64,000 nt of DNA from assembly GCF_000971135.1 (NCBI RefSeq), contig NZ_BBLW01000008.1, positions 124,001-188,000 on the forward strand. The letters are read 5' to 3'. The notes below the pieces were generated by a model. That model was not told the DNA's origin, searched no databases, and worked only from the letters and a program-made list of their open reading frames with translations. This document shows, one piece after another, positions 8,346 through 15,980 of the stretch. The stretch's first letter is position 1, and each line of letters opens with the position of its first letter. This stretch comes from Demequina phytophila (GTDB lineage: Bacteria > Actinomycetota > Actinomycetes > Actinomycetales > Demequinaceae). The translations under genes and the position numbers were made by a program.

Positions 8346-8375
8346 GAAGCGCCCCTCCCGAAGGAGGGGCGCTTC
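8346..8375. terminator. Hairpin terminator after the hydrolase gene
   Basis: A perfect 13-bp stem with a CGAA loop (arms 8346-8358 and 8363-8375) lies between the convergent SGNH hydrolase gene and tRNA-Tyr. It can serve both directions; there is no clear T-run. Confidence 0.75.
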
Positions 8376-8383
8376 GCCTGACG

Positions 8384-8465
8384 TGGCGGGTGAGGGATTC
8401 GAACCCCCGAAGTCGTTGACGGCTGATTTACAGTCAGCTCCCTTTGGCCGCTCGGGCAACCCGCC
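8384..8465 (-). tRNA. tRNA-Tyr (anticodon GTA)
   Basis: The minus strand folds as a class II tRNA with a long variable arm. The acceptor GGCGGGT pairs with ACCCGCC, the anticodon arm is CTGACTGTAAATCAG with anticodon GTA, and the T-arm contains GGTTCGAATCC. The discriminator is A and CCA is not encoded. The long variable arm is normal for bacterial tyrosine tRNA. Confidence 0.96.
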
Positions 8466-8588
8466 AGTGCGCCGCACTGCGGCGCGCATGGAAGGATAGC
8501 AAGGATTGAAGGCCGAACGCGAATCGCGTCCCGGGCCTCGCAACGCGACCCGACAGCGCCGCCCGCGCGGCGCCCCGAAGGAGGAGTA

Positions 8589-9080
8589 ATGGCAGGCGAC
8601 AGCAGCTTCGACGTGGTGTCCAAGGTGGACCGCCAGGAGGTCGACAACGCCCTCAACCAGGCCCACAAGGAGATCGCGCAGCGCTACGACTTCAAGGGCG
8701 TCGACGCGTCGATCGAGTTCTCGGGCGAGGACATCCTCATGAAGGCGAACAGCCCCGAGCGCGTCAAGGCGGTGCTCGACGTGTTCATCTCGAAGCTCGC
8801 CAAGCGCCAGATCGAGATGAAGGCCCTCGAGTGGGGTGAGCCGGTGCAGTCGGGCAAGGAGTACCGCCTGGTCGCGAAGGTCAAGGAGGGGATCGCGCAG
8901 GACGTCGCGAAGAAGCTCACCAAGCTGGTCCGCGACGAGGGCCCCAAGTCGGTGCGCGCGCTCATCCAGGGCGACGAGCTCCGCGTGACCTCGAAGTCCC
9001 GCGACGACCTCCAGGCGACCATCGCGCTGCTCAAGGGCGCGGACGTGGACGCCGCGCTGCAGTTCGTCAACTTCCGCTAG
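8589..9080 (+). CDS. yajQ: YajQ family nucleotide-binding protein
   Basis: This 163-residue cytoplasmic protein of the YajQ/UPF0234 family has the canonical opening [17 protein letters not shown] and the internal [13 protein letters not shown]. The two-lobed ferredoxin-like fold of the family binds nucleotides, and some members bind cyclic di-GMP. A strong ribosome site (AGGAGG) sits just before the ATG. Length and ends match the family exactly. It appears to be a single-gene unit facing an NTF2-like gene on the other strand. The ligand in this organism is unknown. Confidence 0.95.
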   Translation: MAGDSSFDVVSKVDRQEVDNALNQAHKEIAQRYDFKGVDASIEFSGEDILMKANSPERVKAVLDVFISKLAKRQIEMKALEWGEPVQSGKEYRLVAKVKEGIAQDVAKKLTKLVRDEGPKSVRALIQGDELRVTSKSRDDLQATIALLKGADVDAALQFVNFR

Positions 9081-9103
9081 CGCACCGCCCGCCGCGCCCC
9101 GTC

Positions 9104-9472
9104 TCAGGACGGGTGCGCGGCGGGCGTGCGTTGGTGCACCAGCAGCCGCCAGTCCCCGTCGATGCGCGTGTACGCGCTCGTGATGTAGGAGACTCGCTCG
9201 GTGTCCCACACGATCGCGCGGGCGCGGTAGACCACCACCGCCATCACGCCGGACGGCTCGATCACCTGGACGTCCTCGAGCGAGTGGACGTCCCACGGCT
9301 GCGTGGTCGCCATCGACTCGACGGCCTCCTCGCGGTCCAGCACGCCCACCTCGGGCAGCACCATCACGGCGCCTGGCGCGAGCACCCGACCGTAGAACTC
9401 CCGCGGATCGCCGCCCGACGCGGCCTCCCACGCCTCGCGCTCCAGCCTCTCGACGTCGTGCACCGCGACCAC
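9104..9472 (-). CDS. NTF2-like (SnoaL/DUF4440-type) protein
   Basis: This is a small cytoplasmic alpha+beta-barrel protein of up to 122 residues. The order is an N-terminal helix (ERLEREAWEAA), a strand with APGAVMVLPE, a helix DREEAVESM, and late strands ending in DGDWRLLVHQRTP, as in DUF4440/SnoaL-like proteins. GAGGAG precedes both candidate GTG starts; the in-frame GTG at 9463 has the better spacing and would shorten the protein by three residues. The family covers enzymes and binding proteins, so no function is assigned. It is convergent with yajQ and divergent from the reductase gene. Confidence 0.75.
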   Translation of the reverse strand: MVAVHDVERLEREAWEAASGGDPREFYGRVLAPGAVMVLPEVGVLDREEAVESMATTQPWDVHSLEDVQVIEPSGVMAVVVYRARAIVWDTERVSYITSAYTRIDGDWRLLVHQRTPAAHPS

Positions 9473-9556
9473 CTCCTCGTGGCGGGAGCCCCGGCGGACC
9501 GCACGAGCGCCCCCTCCTCGCCATCATCCCCCCGCGCGCGGGTGCGCGCCCGGTGG

Positions 9557-9562
9557 CACACT
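9557..9562 (+). promoter_or_regulatory. Probable -10 element (DHFR/RibD-like gene)
   Basis: CACACT lies six bases before the ATG at 9569, the same hexamer and spacing as at the amine oxidase gene (3755). Confidence 0.4.
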
Positions 9563-9568
9563 TCAGGC

Positions 9569-10213
9569 ATGTCCCTGGTCCGGGTGCACAACCTCGCGGT
9601 CTCGCTCGACGGCTTCGCCACCGGTGCCGGTCAGAGCCTCGCCGCGCCCTTCGGGCACGCCGGCATGAGGCTGATGGAGTGGTTCAAGGCGACCGCGACG
9701 TTCGCCGCGAACATGGGGGTGGACGATGCGCCGTCCACCCCGGACGACGCGTTCGCCGCGCGCTGGCGGGACGGGATCGGCGTCGAGATCATGGGGGCCG
9801 GCAAGTTCGGACCTCCGGGCTGGCAGGATGACCCGGGCTGGCGGGGCTGGTGGGGCGAGGAGCCTCCGTTCCACACCCCGGTGGTGGTGCTCACGCACCA
9901 CCCGCGGGAGCCGCTCGCGGTGGGCGGGACCACGTTCCACTTCCTCGACGCGTCGCCGGACGATGCGCTGGTCGCAGCACGCGCCCTCGCACCGGGCCTC
10001 GACGTGCGCCTGGGCGGAGGACCCACCACGGTGCGCCAGTTCCTCGCCGCGGACCTGGTGGACCTGCTCCACGTCGTGGTGGTGCCGGTGGTCCTCGGTC
10101 GCGGGGCGAGCCCGTGGGAGGGGCTCGACGGCCTCGAGGAGCGCTTCGACGTCGAGACGGCGAGCACGCCCAGCGGCGTCGCACACCTGACGTTCACGCG
10201 GCTGCCGCGCTGA
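9569..10213 (+). CDS. Dihydrofolate reductase / RibD C-terminal family protein
   Basis: This 214-residue protein has the RibD_C/DHFR-like fold. The opening VRVHNLAVSLDGFATG is the family's substrate-side motif. The conserved middle contains FGPPGW and VVVLTHHPRE, and LGGGPTTVRQFL is the NADPH-binding loop. Members called 'dihydrofolate reductase family protein' are usually NADPH-dependent reductases of unknown substrate rather than folate enzymes. The gene starts six bases after a -10-like CACACT and stops just before the convergent htpX stop. Real folate reduction is unlikely but cannot be excluded. Confidence 0.85.
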   Translation: MSLVRVHNLAVSLDGFATGAGQSLAAPFGHAGMRLMEWFKATATFAANMGVDDAPSTPDDAFAARWRDGIGVEIMGAGKFGPPGWQDDPGWRGWWGEEPPFHTPVVVLTHHPREPLAVGGTTFHFLDASPDDALVAARALAPGLDVRLGGGPTTVRQFLAADLVDLLHVVVVPVVLGRGASPWEGLDGLEERFDVETASTPSGVAHLTFTRLPR

Positions 10214-10228
10214 ACGAAACCCCCCGCG

Positions 10229-11104
10229 TCAGCGCAGGTAACCGCGCGATCGCGCCATGTCCTCGAGACGCGCGATGCGCTGGTCCATCGGCGGGTGGGT
10301 GGCGAACAGGTTCGCGAGGCCCTCGCCGCGGAACGGGTTCGCGATCATCATGTGCGAGACGTTCTCCAGCTGCGGGGAGTCCTTGAGCGGGCGCGCCTTG
10401 ACGCCCTGCTCGAGCTTGCGCAGCGCGGACGCGAGCGCGAGCGGGTCGCCGGTGAGGGTCGCGCCGTCCTCGTCCGCGTCGTACTCGCGGGTGCGGGAGA
10501 TCGCCATCCGGATGAGCGACGCGGCCAGCGGCGCGAGGATCAGCATCGCGAGCAGGCCGATCGCGCCGAGCGGGTTCTCGCGGTTGCTGTTGCCGCCGCC
10601 GAAGAAGAACAGCATCTGCGCGACCGCGGTGATCATGCCCGCGAAGGCCGCCGCCACCGAGCCGATGAGGATGTCGCGGTTGTAGACGTGCATGAGCTCG
10701 TGGCCGAGCACGCCGCGCAGCTCGCGCTCGTCCAGCAGCCCGAGGATGCCCTCGGTGCAGCACACGGCGGCGTTCTGCGGGTTGCGACCCGTCGCGAACG
10801 CGTTCGGCGCCGCGGTGGGCGACACGTACAGCCGCGGCATCGGCTGGTTGGCCTCGCGGCTGAGGTCGCGCACGATCCGGTACATCGCCGGCTGCTCGAC
10901 CTCGGTGACCGGGCGCGCGTGCATCGCGCGGATCGCGAGCGACGCGGAGTTCCAGTAGCCGAACGCGGTGCCGGCCACCGACAGGAGCGCGAACAGCCAC
11001 AGGTACTGGCCGCCGCCGATGAAGACGCCCAACGTGAGCATCACCGCCCACAGCAGCACGAACAGACCAGTCGTCTTCAGCCCGTTGAAGTACTTCCTGC
11101 CCAC
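10229..11104 (-). CDS. htpX: Membrane zinc metalloprotease HtpX
   Basis: M48-family membrane protease of 291 residues, expected to degrade misfolded membrane proteins. Two N-terminal helices (about 11-28 and 32-50) precede the zinc motif HELMH (135-139). A second pair of hydrophobic segments follows (about 146-200), and the third zinc ligand region is EYDADEDGA. The GTG at 11104 is chosen because [10 protein letters not shown] matches HtpX N-termini and AGGA lies just upstream; longer in-frame starts add unrelated residues. The gene is monocistronic and convergent with the DHFR-like gene. Confidence 0.94.
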   Translation of the reverse strand: MGRKYFNGLKTTGLFVLLWAVMLTLGVFIGGGQYLWLFALLSVAGTAFGYWNSASLAIRAMHARPVTEVEQPAMYRIVRDLSREANQPMPRLYVSPTAAPNAFATGRNPQNAAVCCTEGILGLLDERELRGVLGHELMHVYNRDILIGSVAAAFAGMITAVAQMLFFFGGGNSNRENPLGAIGLLAMLILAPLAASLIRMAISRTREYDADEDGATLTGDPLALASALRKLEQGVKARPLKDSPQLENVSHMMIANPFRGEGLANLFATHPPMDQRIARLEDMARSRGYLR

Positions 11105-11396
11105 GTGTCCTCCGAATCGTCCCGGTCGGAGAACGCGCGCAGGCGCGCCGCGGTTCCCCCGAGGGTGAATCGTGCCATGCCGATCCGGCACGCCGTGTCA
11201 GCCGAGCCGGCGCGACGGCCTCGGGCGACGCTCGAGCGGGGACGATGCGCCGGCCACCGGAGCGCCCCTCCCGCCCTCCGTCGCAACCAGGCCGTCGCCC
11301 ACCAGGCGCCCGACCGCGGCCGTCTCCCGCGCATCGTCCCGCCGCCATGCGCGGACACGCGGAAGGCTGCCGTCGCGGCCTCTGCCAGGGGAGACG
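11105..11396. other. Gene-free stretch upstream of htpX
   Basis: About 290 bases separate htpX from the fprA terminator hairpin. No convincing ORF or RNA gene is visible. It holds two oppositely oriented copies of the dispersed 9-mer, GGACGATGC at 11240 and GCATCGTCC at 11331. The htpX promoter must lie here but no clear -35/-10 pair was recognised. Confidence 0.5.
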
Positions 11397-11440
11397 CGTG
11401 AGGCCGGGGAGACGGGCGCACCCGTCTCCCCGGCCTCACG
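11397..11440. terminator. 20-bp perfect hairpin downstream of fprA
   Basis: The arms 11397-11416 and 11421-11440 are perfectly complementary over 20 bp around a CGCA loop. The hairpin begins 34 bases beyond the fprA stop on the minus strand. There is no T-run, as is common for actinobacterial terminators. Confidence 0.8.
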
Positions 11441-11474
11441 ACGCGTATGCGTCAGCGGGATACCCCGACTCGCG

Positions 11475-12869
11475 TCACGGCGAGACGTTGTCGGTGATGC
11501 GGCTGAGCGCGATCTCCGTCATGTCCTCGCGCGGCACCACCTTGATGCGCTCGCGGCCGTGGGGCTCGCCGATCGCACGCTCGTGCGAGTCGAGGATCTC
11601 CCAGTCCTCCCACTGCACCACGGGGACGCCGCGGGACTTCAGCAGCCGAAGGATGTTGTCGGGGCTCAGCCCGGCCGGCGTCGCCTTGGACTCCGCGTAC
11701 AGCGTCGGGGCATCCTCGACGAGGTTGGCGATGGTCTCGGAGGCGTCGGACTTGGTGTGGCCGATGAGGCCCACCGGACCGCGCTTGATCCACCCGGTGG
11801 CGTAGTAGCCCTGGAGGTGCTCGCCCGAGGAGTCGACCACGCGGCCGCCCTCGTTGCGGATGGTGCCCCTCTCCGCGTTGAACGGGATGCCGTCGATCTC
11901 GGTACCCCAGTAGCCCACCGCGCGGTACACCGCCTGGACCGGGTAGTCGATGAACTCGCCGGTGCCCTTGACGTTGCCGTCACCCTGGAGCTCGGTGCGC
12001 TCGACGCGCAGGCCCACGACCTTGCCGTCCTCGCCGAGGACCTCGTGGGGGCTTTGCAGGAAGTGGAGGTGGATGCGGCGCGAGGCGTCGCCCGGCTCCT
12101 TCATCGCGTACTCGGTGAGGGTCTTGACGACCTGCTTCTGCTGCTTGTTGTTCTCCGCGATCTCCATCGAGGCCTCGTCGAACTCGTAGTCCGTCTCCGG
12201 GTACACGACGATGTCGACGTCCGGCACGTGACCGAGCTCGCGGAGCTCCAGGGGCGAGAACTTCACCTGCGCCGGGCCGCGGCGGCCGAACACGTGGACG
12301 TCGGTCACGGGCGACTGCGCAAGGCACTCGACCACGTTCGACGGGATCTCCGTGGGCATGAGGTCCTTGACGTGCTTCGCGAGGATGCGCGCGACGTCGA
12401 GGGCGACGTTTCCGACGCCCAGGACGGCAACCTCCTTGGCCTCGAGCGGCCACGTCCGCGGCACGTCCGGGTGGCCGTCGTACCACGACACGAAGTCGGC
12501 GGCACCGTACGATCCATCCAGGTCGATACCAGGGATGTCAAGCGAGGCGTCCTTGAAGGAGCCGGTCGCGAAGATCACCGCGTCGTAGTGCTCACGGAGC
12601 TCGTCGAGGGTGATGTCGGTGCCCACGTCGACGTTGGCGAGGAGGCGGATGTCGCCCCTCCCGATCACGTTCGCGAGGGCGACGATGATCTGCTTGATGC
12701 GCGGGTGGTCGGGCGCGACGCCGTAGCGGACGAGTCCGAACGGCGCCGGGAGGCGCTCGATGATGTCGATCGACACGTTGAGGTCGGTCTTGGTCAGGAT
12801 GTCGGCGGCGTACGTGCCGGCGGGGCCGGCTCCGATGATGGCGACACGGAGCGGACGCTCGGTGGTCAC
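11475..12869 (-). CDS. fprA: Ferredoxin-NADP+ reductase, FprA type
   Basis: This is a cytoplasmic flavoenzyme of 464 residues in the adrenodoxin-reductase-like family. FAD is bound by GAGPAG (13-18). The region LPAPFGLVRYGVAPDHPRIK is the family signature, and VLGVGNVALDVARIL is the NADP-binding motif. The GTG at 12869 has GAGGAG about nine bases upstream. It is divergent from the sulfite reductase operon across a 395-bp gap, a pairing that fits FprA supplying reduced ferredoxin for sulfite reduction. A 20-bp hairpin follows the stop. Family assignment is firm; the partner ferredoxin is not in the window. Confidence 0.93.
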   Translation of the reverse strand: MTTERPLRVAIIGAGPAGTYAADILTKTDLNVSIDIIERLPAPFGLVRYGVAPDHPRIKQIIVALANVIGRGDIRLLANVDVGTDITLDELREHYDAVIFATGSFKDASLDIPGIDLDGSYGAADFVSWYDGHPDVPRTWPLEAKEVAVLGVGNVALDVARILAKHVKDLMPTEIPSNVVECLAQSPVTDVHVFGRRGPAQVKFSPLELRELGHVPDVDIVVYPETDYEFDEASMEIAENNKQQKQVVKTLTEYAMKEPGDASRRIHLHFLQSPHEVLGEDGKVVGLRVERTELQGDGNVKGTGEFIDYPVQAVYRAVGYWGTEIDGIPFNAERGTIRNEGGRVVDSSGEHLQGYYATGWIKRGPVGLIGHTKSDASETIANLVEDAPTLYAESKATPAGLSPDNILRLLKSRGVPVVQWEDWEILDSHERAIGEPHGRERIKVVPREDMTEIALSRITDNVSP

Positions 12870-13087
12870 GGCGGTCTCCTCAGCGTTTCTGGGCGGGGAA
12901 TCCGAAGAGGGGTGCGCGCTCGCCACGCCCGCTCCGGGCGAACGGTTCCAGAGTATAGACACGGCGTTACCGGCTCCCGTCAAGCCTCCGACCGCACACC
13001 CCTGGGGGCATGTGCGCTGGTAGATGCCCTCCCGGGTATACGGGCAAATCGGGCGCGGAGGGGTTCCCAAGGTCCCTGGTGATGTGT

Positions 13088-13093
13088 CATCAT
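13088..13093 (+). promoter_or_regulatory. Probable -10 element of the leader peptide
   Basis: CATCAT lies seven bases before the ATG at 13101 and there is no ribosome site before that ATG, consistent with a leaderless transcript starting at the leader peptide. Confidence 0.4.
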
Positions 13094-13100
13094 CTCGCCC

Positions 13101-13169
13101 ATGGCAACCTCGGCGACCACCGGCACCCTCGTGTGCTGCGTCTGCTGTGCCATGTGTCTGTCGGCCTAG
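13101..13169 (+). CDS. Cysteine-rich leader peptide (cysteine attenuator)
   Basis: A 22-codon frame ends with five cysteines in eight residues: residues 11-19 read VCCVCCAMC. It lies 95 bases upstream of the sulfite reductase start. In mycobacteria, short leaderless ORFs with cysteine runs precede sulfur-assimilation genes and act as cysteine-responsive attenuators, because ribosomes pause when Cys-tRNA is scarce. Position, size, codon content and the apparent lack of a ribosome site all fit that scheme. A small hairpin (13201-13220) follows before the sulfite reductase ribosome site. Function is inferred from this precedent. Confidence 0.75.
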   Translation: MATSATTGTLVCCVCCAMCLSA

Positions 13170-13264
13170 TCGCCCACGGATCGTCCCCAAACCATCCAGG
13201 GCGCTCGGCCTGACGAGCGCGATCTCGCCACGCCGCAGCTCCCCGCAAGACCACTGGAGGAGCG

Positions 13265-15052
13265 GTGAGCACCACCACCGACAGTTCCGGCTCGGCCACC
13301 CCCAACCCGCAGGCGCTGACCGATGCCGACGAGCGTCGCCGCCACCGCGAGGAGGCGCGCCTCATCCGCACCCGTGAGGCGGCGGCGCGCAAGGACACCG
13401 CGGCGAAGGACGGCCAGTGGGCGTCTGGAGACCGCACTCCGCTGAACCCCAACGAGGAGTTCAAGTCGACCGGCGACCCGCTCGAGGTGCGCCAGCGCAT
13501 CGAGAGCATGTACTCCAAGTGGGGCTTCTGGTCGATCCCGCCCACCGACCTGCGGGGACGCTTCCGCTGGTGGGGCCTGTACACGCAGCGCCGGCCGGGG
13601 ATCGACGGCGGCAAGACCGCGATCCTCGAGCCGCACCAGCTCGACGACGAGTACTTCATGCTCCGCGTCCGCTCCGACGGCGGGCAGCTGTCCGTGGCCC
13701 AGGCCCGCGAGATCGGAAAGATCTCGAGCGAGTTCGGCCGCGAGACCGCGGACGTGTCCGACCGTCAGAACGTCCAGCTCCACTGGATCCGCATCGAGGA
13801 CGTGCCCGAGATCTTCCGCCGCACCGAGGCGGTGGGCCTCGGCTCCGAGGAGGCCTGCGGCGACGTGCCGCGCGTCATCCTCGCCTCGCCCGTCGCGGGC
13901 GTCTCGAAGGAGGAGCTGATCGACCCCACGCCGCAGATCGAGCAGATCAAGGAGCTGTACATCGGCTCCCCCGAGTTCTCGAACCTGCCGCGCAAGTTCA
14001 AGACCGCCTTCACCGGCCAGCCGGTGCCCGACATCCTCCACGAGGTGCAGGACATCGCGTTCTGCGCGGTCGAGCACCCCGAGCTGGGCATCGGCTACGA
14101 CCTCTGGGTGGGCGGCGGCCTGTCCGTCAACCCGATGCTCGGCATGCGGCTGGGCGTCTTCGTGAAGCCGGAGATCGCGCACGAGGTGTGGAAGGGCGTC
14201 ATCAGCATCTTCCGCGACCACGGCTACCGCCGCCTGCGCACCCGCGCCCGCCTCAAGTTCGTGGTCAAGGCCTGGGGCGCGGAGAAGTTCCTCCAGGTCC
14301 TGCAGGACGACTACCTGGGCTACGAGCTCCCCAAGGGACCCGCGCCGCGCACCGCGACGCCGGGCGACCGCGGCGACCACGTGGGCATCCACGAGCAGAA
14401 GGACGGCAACTGGTACGTGGGCGTCGCCCCCGTCGCGGGCCGCATCTCGGGCGAGAAGCTCCAGACCATCGCCGCGATCGCGGAGGCCGCCGGCTCGGAC
14501 CGCATCCGCCTCACCCCCCTGCAGAAGATCCTCATCCTCGACATCCCCGAGGACAAGGTCAGCGACGTGGTCAACGGCCTGCGCGCCCTCGAGCTCGAGT
14601 CCGACCCGGGCGAGTTCCACCGCAACGTCATCGCGTGCACCGGCATCGAGTACTGCAAGCTCGCGATCGTCGAGACCAAGGCGACCGCGCGCGAGGTGGT
14701 GAAGATCCTCGACGACAAGTTCCCCACGCTCGACAACCCCATCACGGTGCACGTCAACGGCTGCCCCAACTCCTGCGCCCGCGTGCAGATCGCGGACATC
14801 GGCTTCAAGGGCCAGCTGGTGCTCGACGAGGAGACGGGCGAGCAGGTCCCGGGCTTCCAGGTCCACCTGGGCGGACGCCTGGGCCGCGGGGAGGACAACG
14901 ACTTCGGCCGCAAGATCCGCGCCCACAAGGTCACCCAGCACGGAATGCCCGAGTACGTCGAGCGCGTTACACAGAACTACCTCGACACGCGCGAGGCCGG
15001 CGAGCAGTTCGCCGACTGGGCGTTCCGGGTGGATGAGGAGCTGATCCGATGA
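13265..15052 (+). CDS. Ferredoxin-dependent sulfite (or nitrite) reductase
   Basis: Sirohaem/[4Fe-4S] enzyme of 595 residues that reduces sulfite to sulfide with six electrons from ferredoxin. The cluster ligands are C458 and C464 (CTGIEYC) and C500 and C504 (CPNSC). Two ferredoxin-like half-domains (about 90-170 and 380-450) flank the sirohaem domains. The GTG at 13265 follows GGAGGAG, and the stop overlaps the cysH ATG. Coupling to cysH and the cysteine-rich leader make sulfite the likely substrate; nitrite reductases of the NirA type look very similar. The first 50 residues are charged and probably disordered. Confidence 0.92.
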   Translation: MSTTTDSSGSATPNPQALTDADERRRHREEARLIRTREAAARKDTAAKDGQWASGDRTPLNPNEEFKSTGDPLEVRQRIESMYSKWGFWSIPPTDLRGRFRWWGLYTQRRPGIDGGKTAILEPHQLDDEYFMLRVRSDGGQLSVAQAREIGKISSEFGRETADVSDRQNVQLHWIRIEDVPEIFRRTEAVGLGSEEACGDVPRVILASPVAGVSKEELIDPTPQIEQIKELYIGSPEFSNLPRKFKTAFTGQPVPDILHEVQDIAFCAVEHPELGIGYDLWVGGGLSVNPMLGMRLGVFVKPEIAHEVWKGVISIFRDHGYRRLRTRARLKFVVKAWGAEKFLQVLQDDYLGYELPKGPAPRTATPGDRGDHVGIHEQKDGNWYVGVAPVAGRISGEKLQTIAAIAEAAGSDRIRLTPLQKILILDIPEDKVSDVVNGLRALELESDPGEFHRNVIACTGIEYCKLAIVETKATAREVVKILDDKFPTLDNPITVHVNGCPNSCARVQIADIGFKGQLVLDEETGEQVPGFQVHLGGRLGRGEDNDFGRKIRAHKVTQHGMPEYVERVTQNYLDTREAGEQFADWAFRVDEELIR

Positions 15053-15777
15053 ACGTGCTGGGAGCCGCGTCGTTGACGCTGCTCAACCCCACAGAATGGA
15101 ACGCCGAGACCTGCGCCGAGGTCAATGCGCGCCTGATCACGGCGTCCGCCGAGCACATCGCGGACTGGGCCGTGGCCACCTTCGGCGACTCGATCGCGAT
15201 CGCCGCCTCGATGCAGGACACCATCCTCCCCCACATGTTCGGCACGCGGCGCGAGGGCGTCGACGTCCTGTTCCTCGAGACCGGCTACCACTTCCAGGAG
15301 ACCCTGGAGACGCGCGACGCGGCCGCGGCCGCGTTCCCCATCACCGTGGTGAACGTCATGCCCGAGCAGACCGTGGCGGAGCAGGACGCCACCTACGGCA
15401 AGGATCTGTTCGCGCGCGACCCCGGCCTGTGCTGCCAGATGCGCAAGGTGGATCCGCTCCGCCGCGCTCTCGAGGGCTACTCCGCATGGGTGACCGGTGC
15501 GCGGCGCGTCGACGCCGTGACCCGGTCCGAGCTGCCCGTGGTGTCGTGGGACGCGAAGCACGGCCTGGTCAAGATCAACCCTCTTGCGCTGTGGGACGAC
15601 GCCTCGGTGGAGTCCTACGAGGACCGCAACGGCCTGCCCCGCAATCCGCTGGTCGCGCAGGGCTACCCGAGCATCGGCTGCTTCCCCTGCACCCGCAAGG
15701 TCGCGCCCGGCGAGGACCGCCGCGCGGGCCGCTGGGCGGGCCAGGACAAGACGGAGTGCGGCATCCACGTCGCGTAG
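15049..15777 (+). CDS. cysH: Adenylyl-sulfate (APS/PAPS) reductase
   Basis: This 242-residue cytoplasmic enzyme makes sulfite from activated sulfate. It has the paired cysteines CC (128-129) and CXXC (211-214) that bind a [4Fe-4S] cluster in assimilatory APS reductases, plus the catalytic C237 in ECGIH near the C-terminus. The cluster cysteines indicate APS rather than PAPS as the main substrate. The ATG overlaps the sulfite reductase stop by four bases, so sulfite made here passes to the co-translated reductase. Sulfate adenylyltransferase genes are not in the window. A 16-bp hairpin follows the gene. Confidence 0.95.
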   Translation: MNVLGAASLTLLNPTEWNAETCAEVNARLITASAEHIADWAVATFGDSIAIAASMQDTILPHMFGTRREGVDVLFLETGYHFQETLETRDAAAAAFPITVVNVMPEQTVAEQDATYGKDLFARDPGLCCQMRKVDPLRRALEGYSAWVTGARRVDAVTRSELPVVSWDAKHGLVKINPLALWDDASVESYEDRNGLPRNPLVAQGYPSIGCFPCTRKVAPGEDRRAGRWAGQDKTECGIHVA

Positions 15778-15789
15778 CCTCGCGGTCGC

Positions 15790-15826
15790 TCAAGGTTCTG
15801 CGCACGGTTCGTGCGCAGAACCTTGA
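15790..15826 (+). terminator. Terminator of the sulfite reductase-cysH operon
   Basis: A perfect 16-bp stem (15790-15805 and 15811-15826) with a GGTTC loop lies 12 bases after the cysH stop. A short T-rich stretch (TCCCTTTT) follows after about ten bases. A second, smaller hairpin (GCGTGC/GCACGC, 15856-15870) comes next. Confidence 0.85.
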
Positions 15827-15980
15827 CCGTTTCGTCCCTTTTATGCCTAAAGTGAGCGTGCTTCGCACGCGCGGAGCATCCCCGCAGGGCGCCCCACCTC
15901 GGGTGCGCCATCGTCGATGACGCCGATCCGCCCTCCCACCCTCCCGTGCGCTGACGCGCGCGTGACGACAGGAGCAGATC

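Larger units (their letters stand above)
12870..13264. other. Divergent control region, fprA / sulfite reductase
   Basis: This gap of almost 400 bases carries the promoters of both divergent units. It holds the cysteine-rich leader ORF (13101-13169), a -10-like CATCAT (13088), and a 7-bp hairpin (arms 13201-13207 and 13214-13220) between the leader and the sulfite reductase ribosome site. The left half (12900-13080) shows no ORF I would support. Confidence 0.6.

Noticed and set aside
10292-13190. Extended starts for HtpX and FprA
   Set aside because: Extra residues are unrelated to the families, and good starts with ribosome sites exist at 11104 and 12869.
15827-15980. Gene between cysH and the GT2 synthase
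   Set aside because: Only short frames without signals; the region contains terminator hairpins and the synthase ribosome site.
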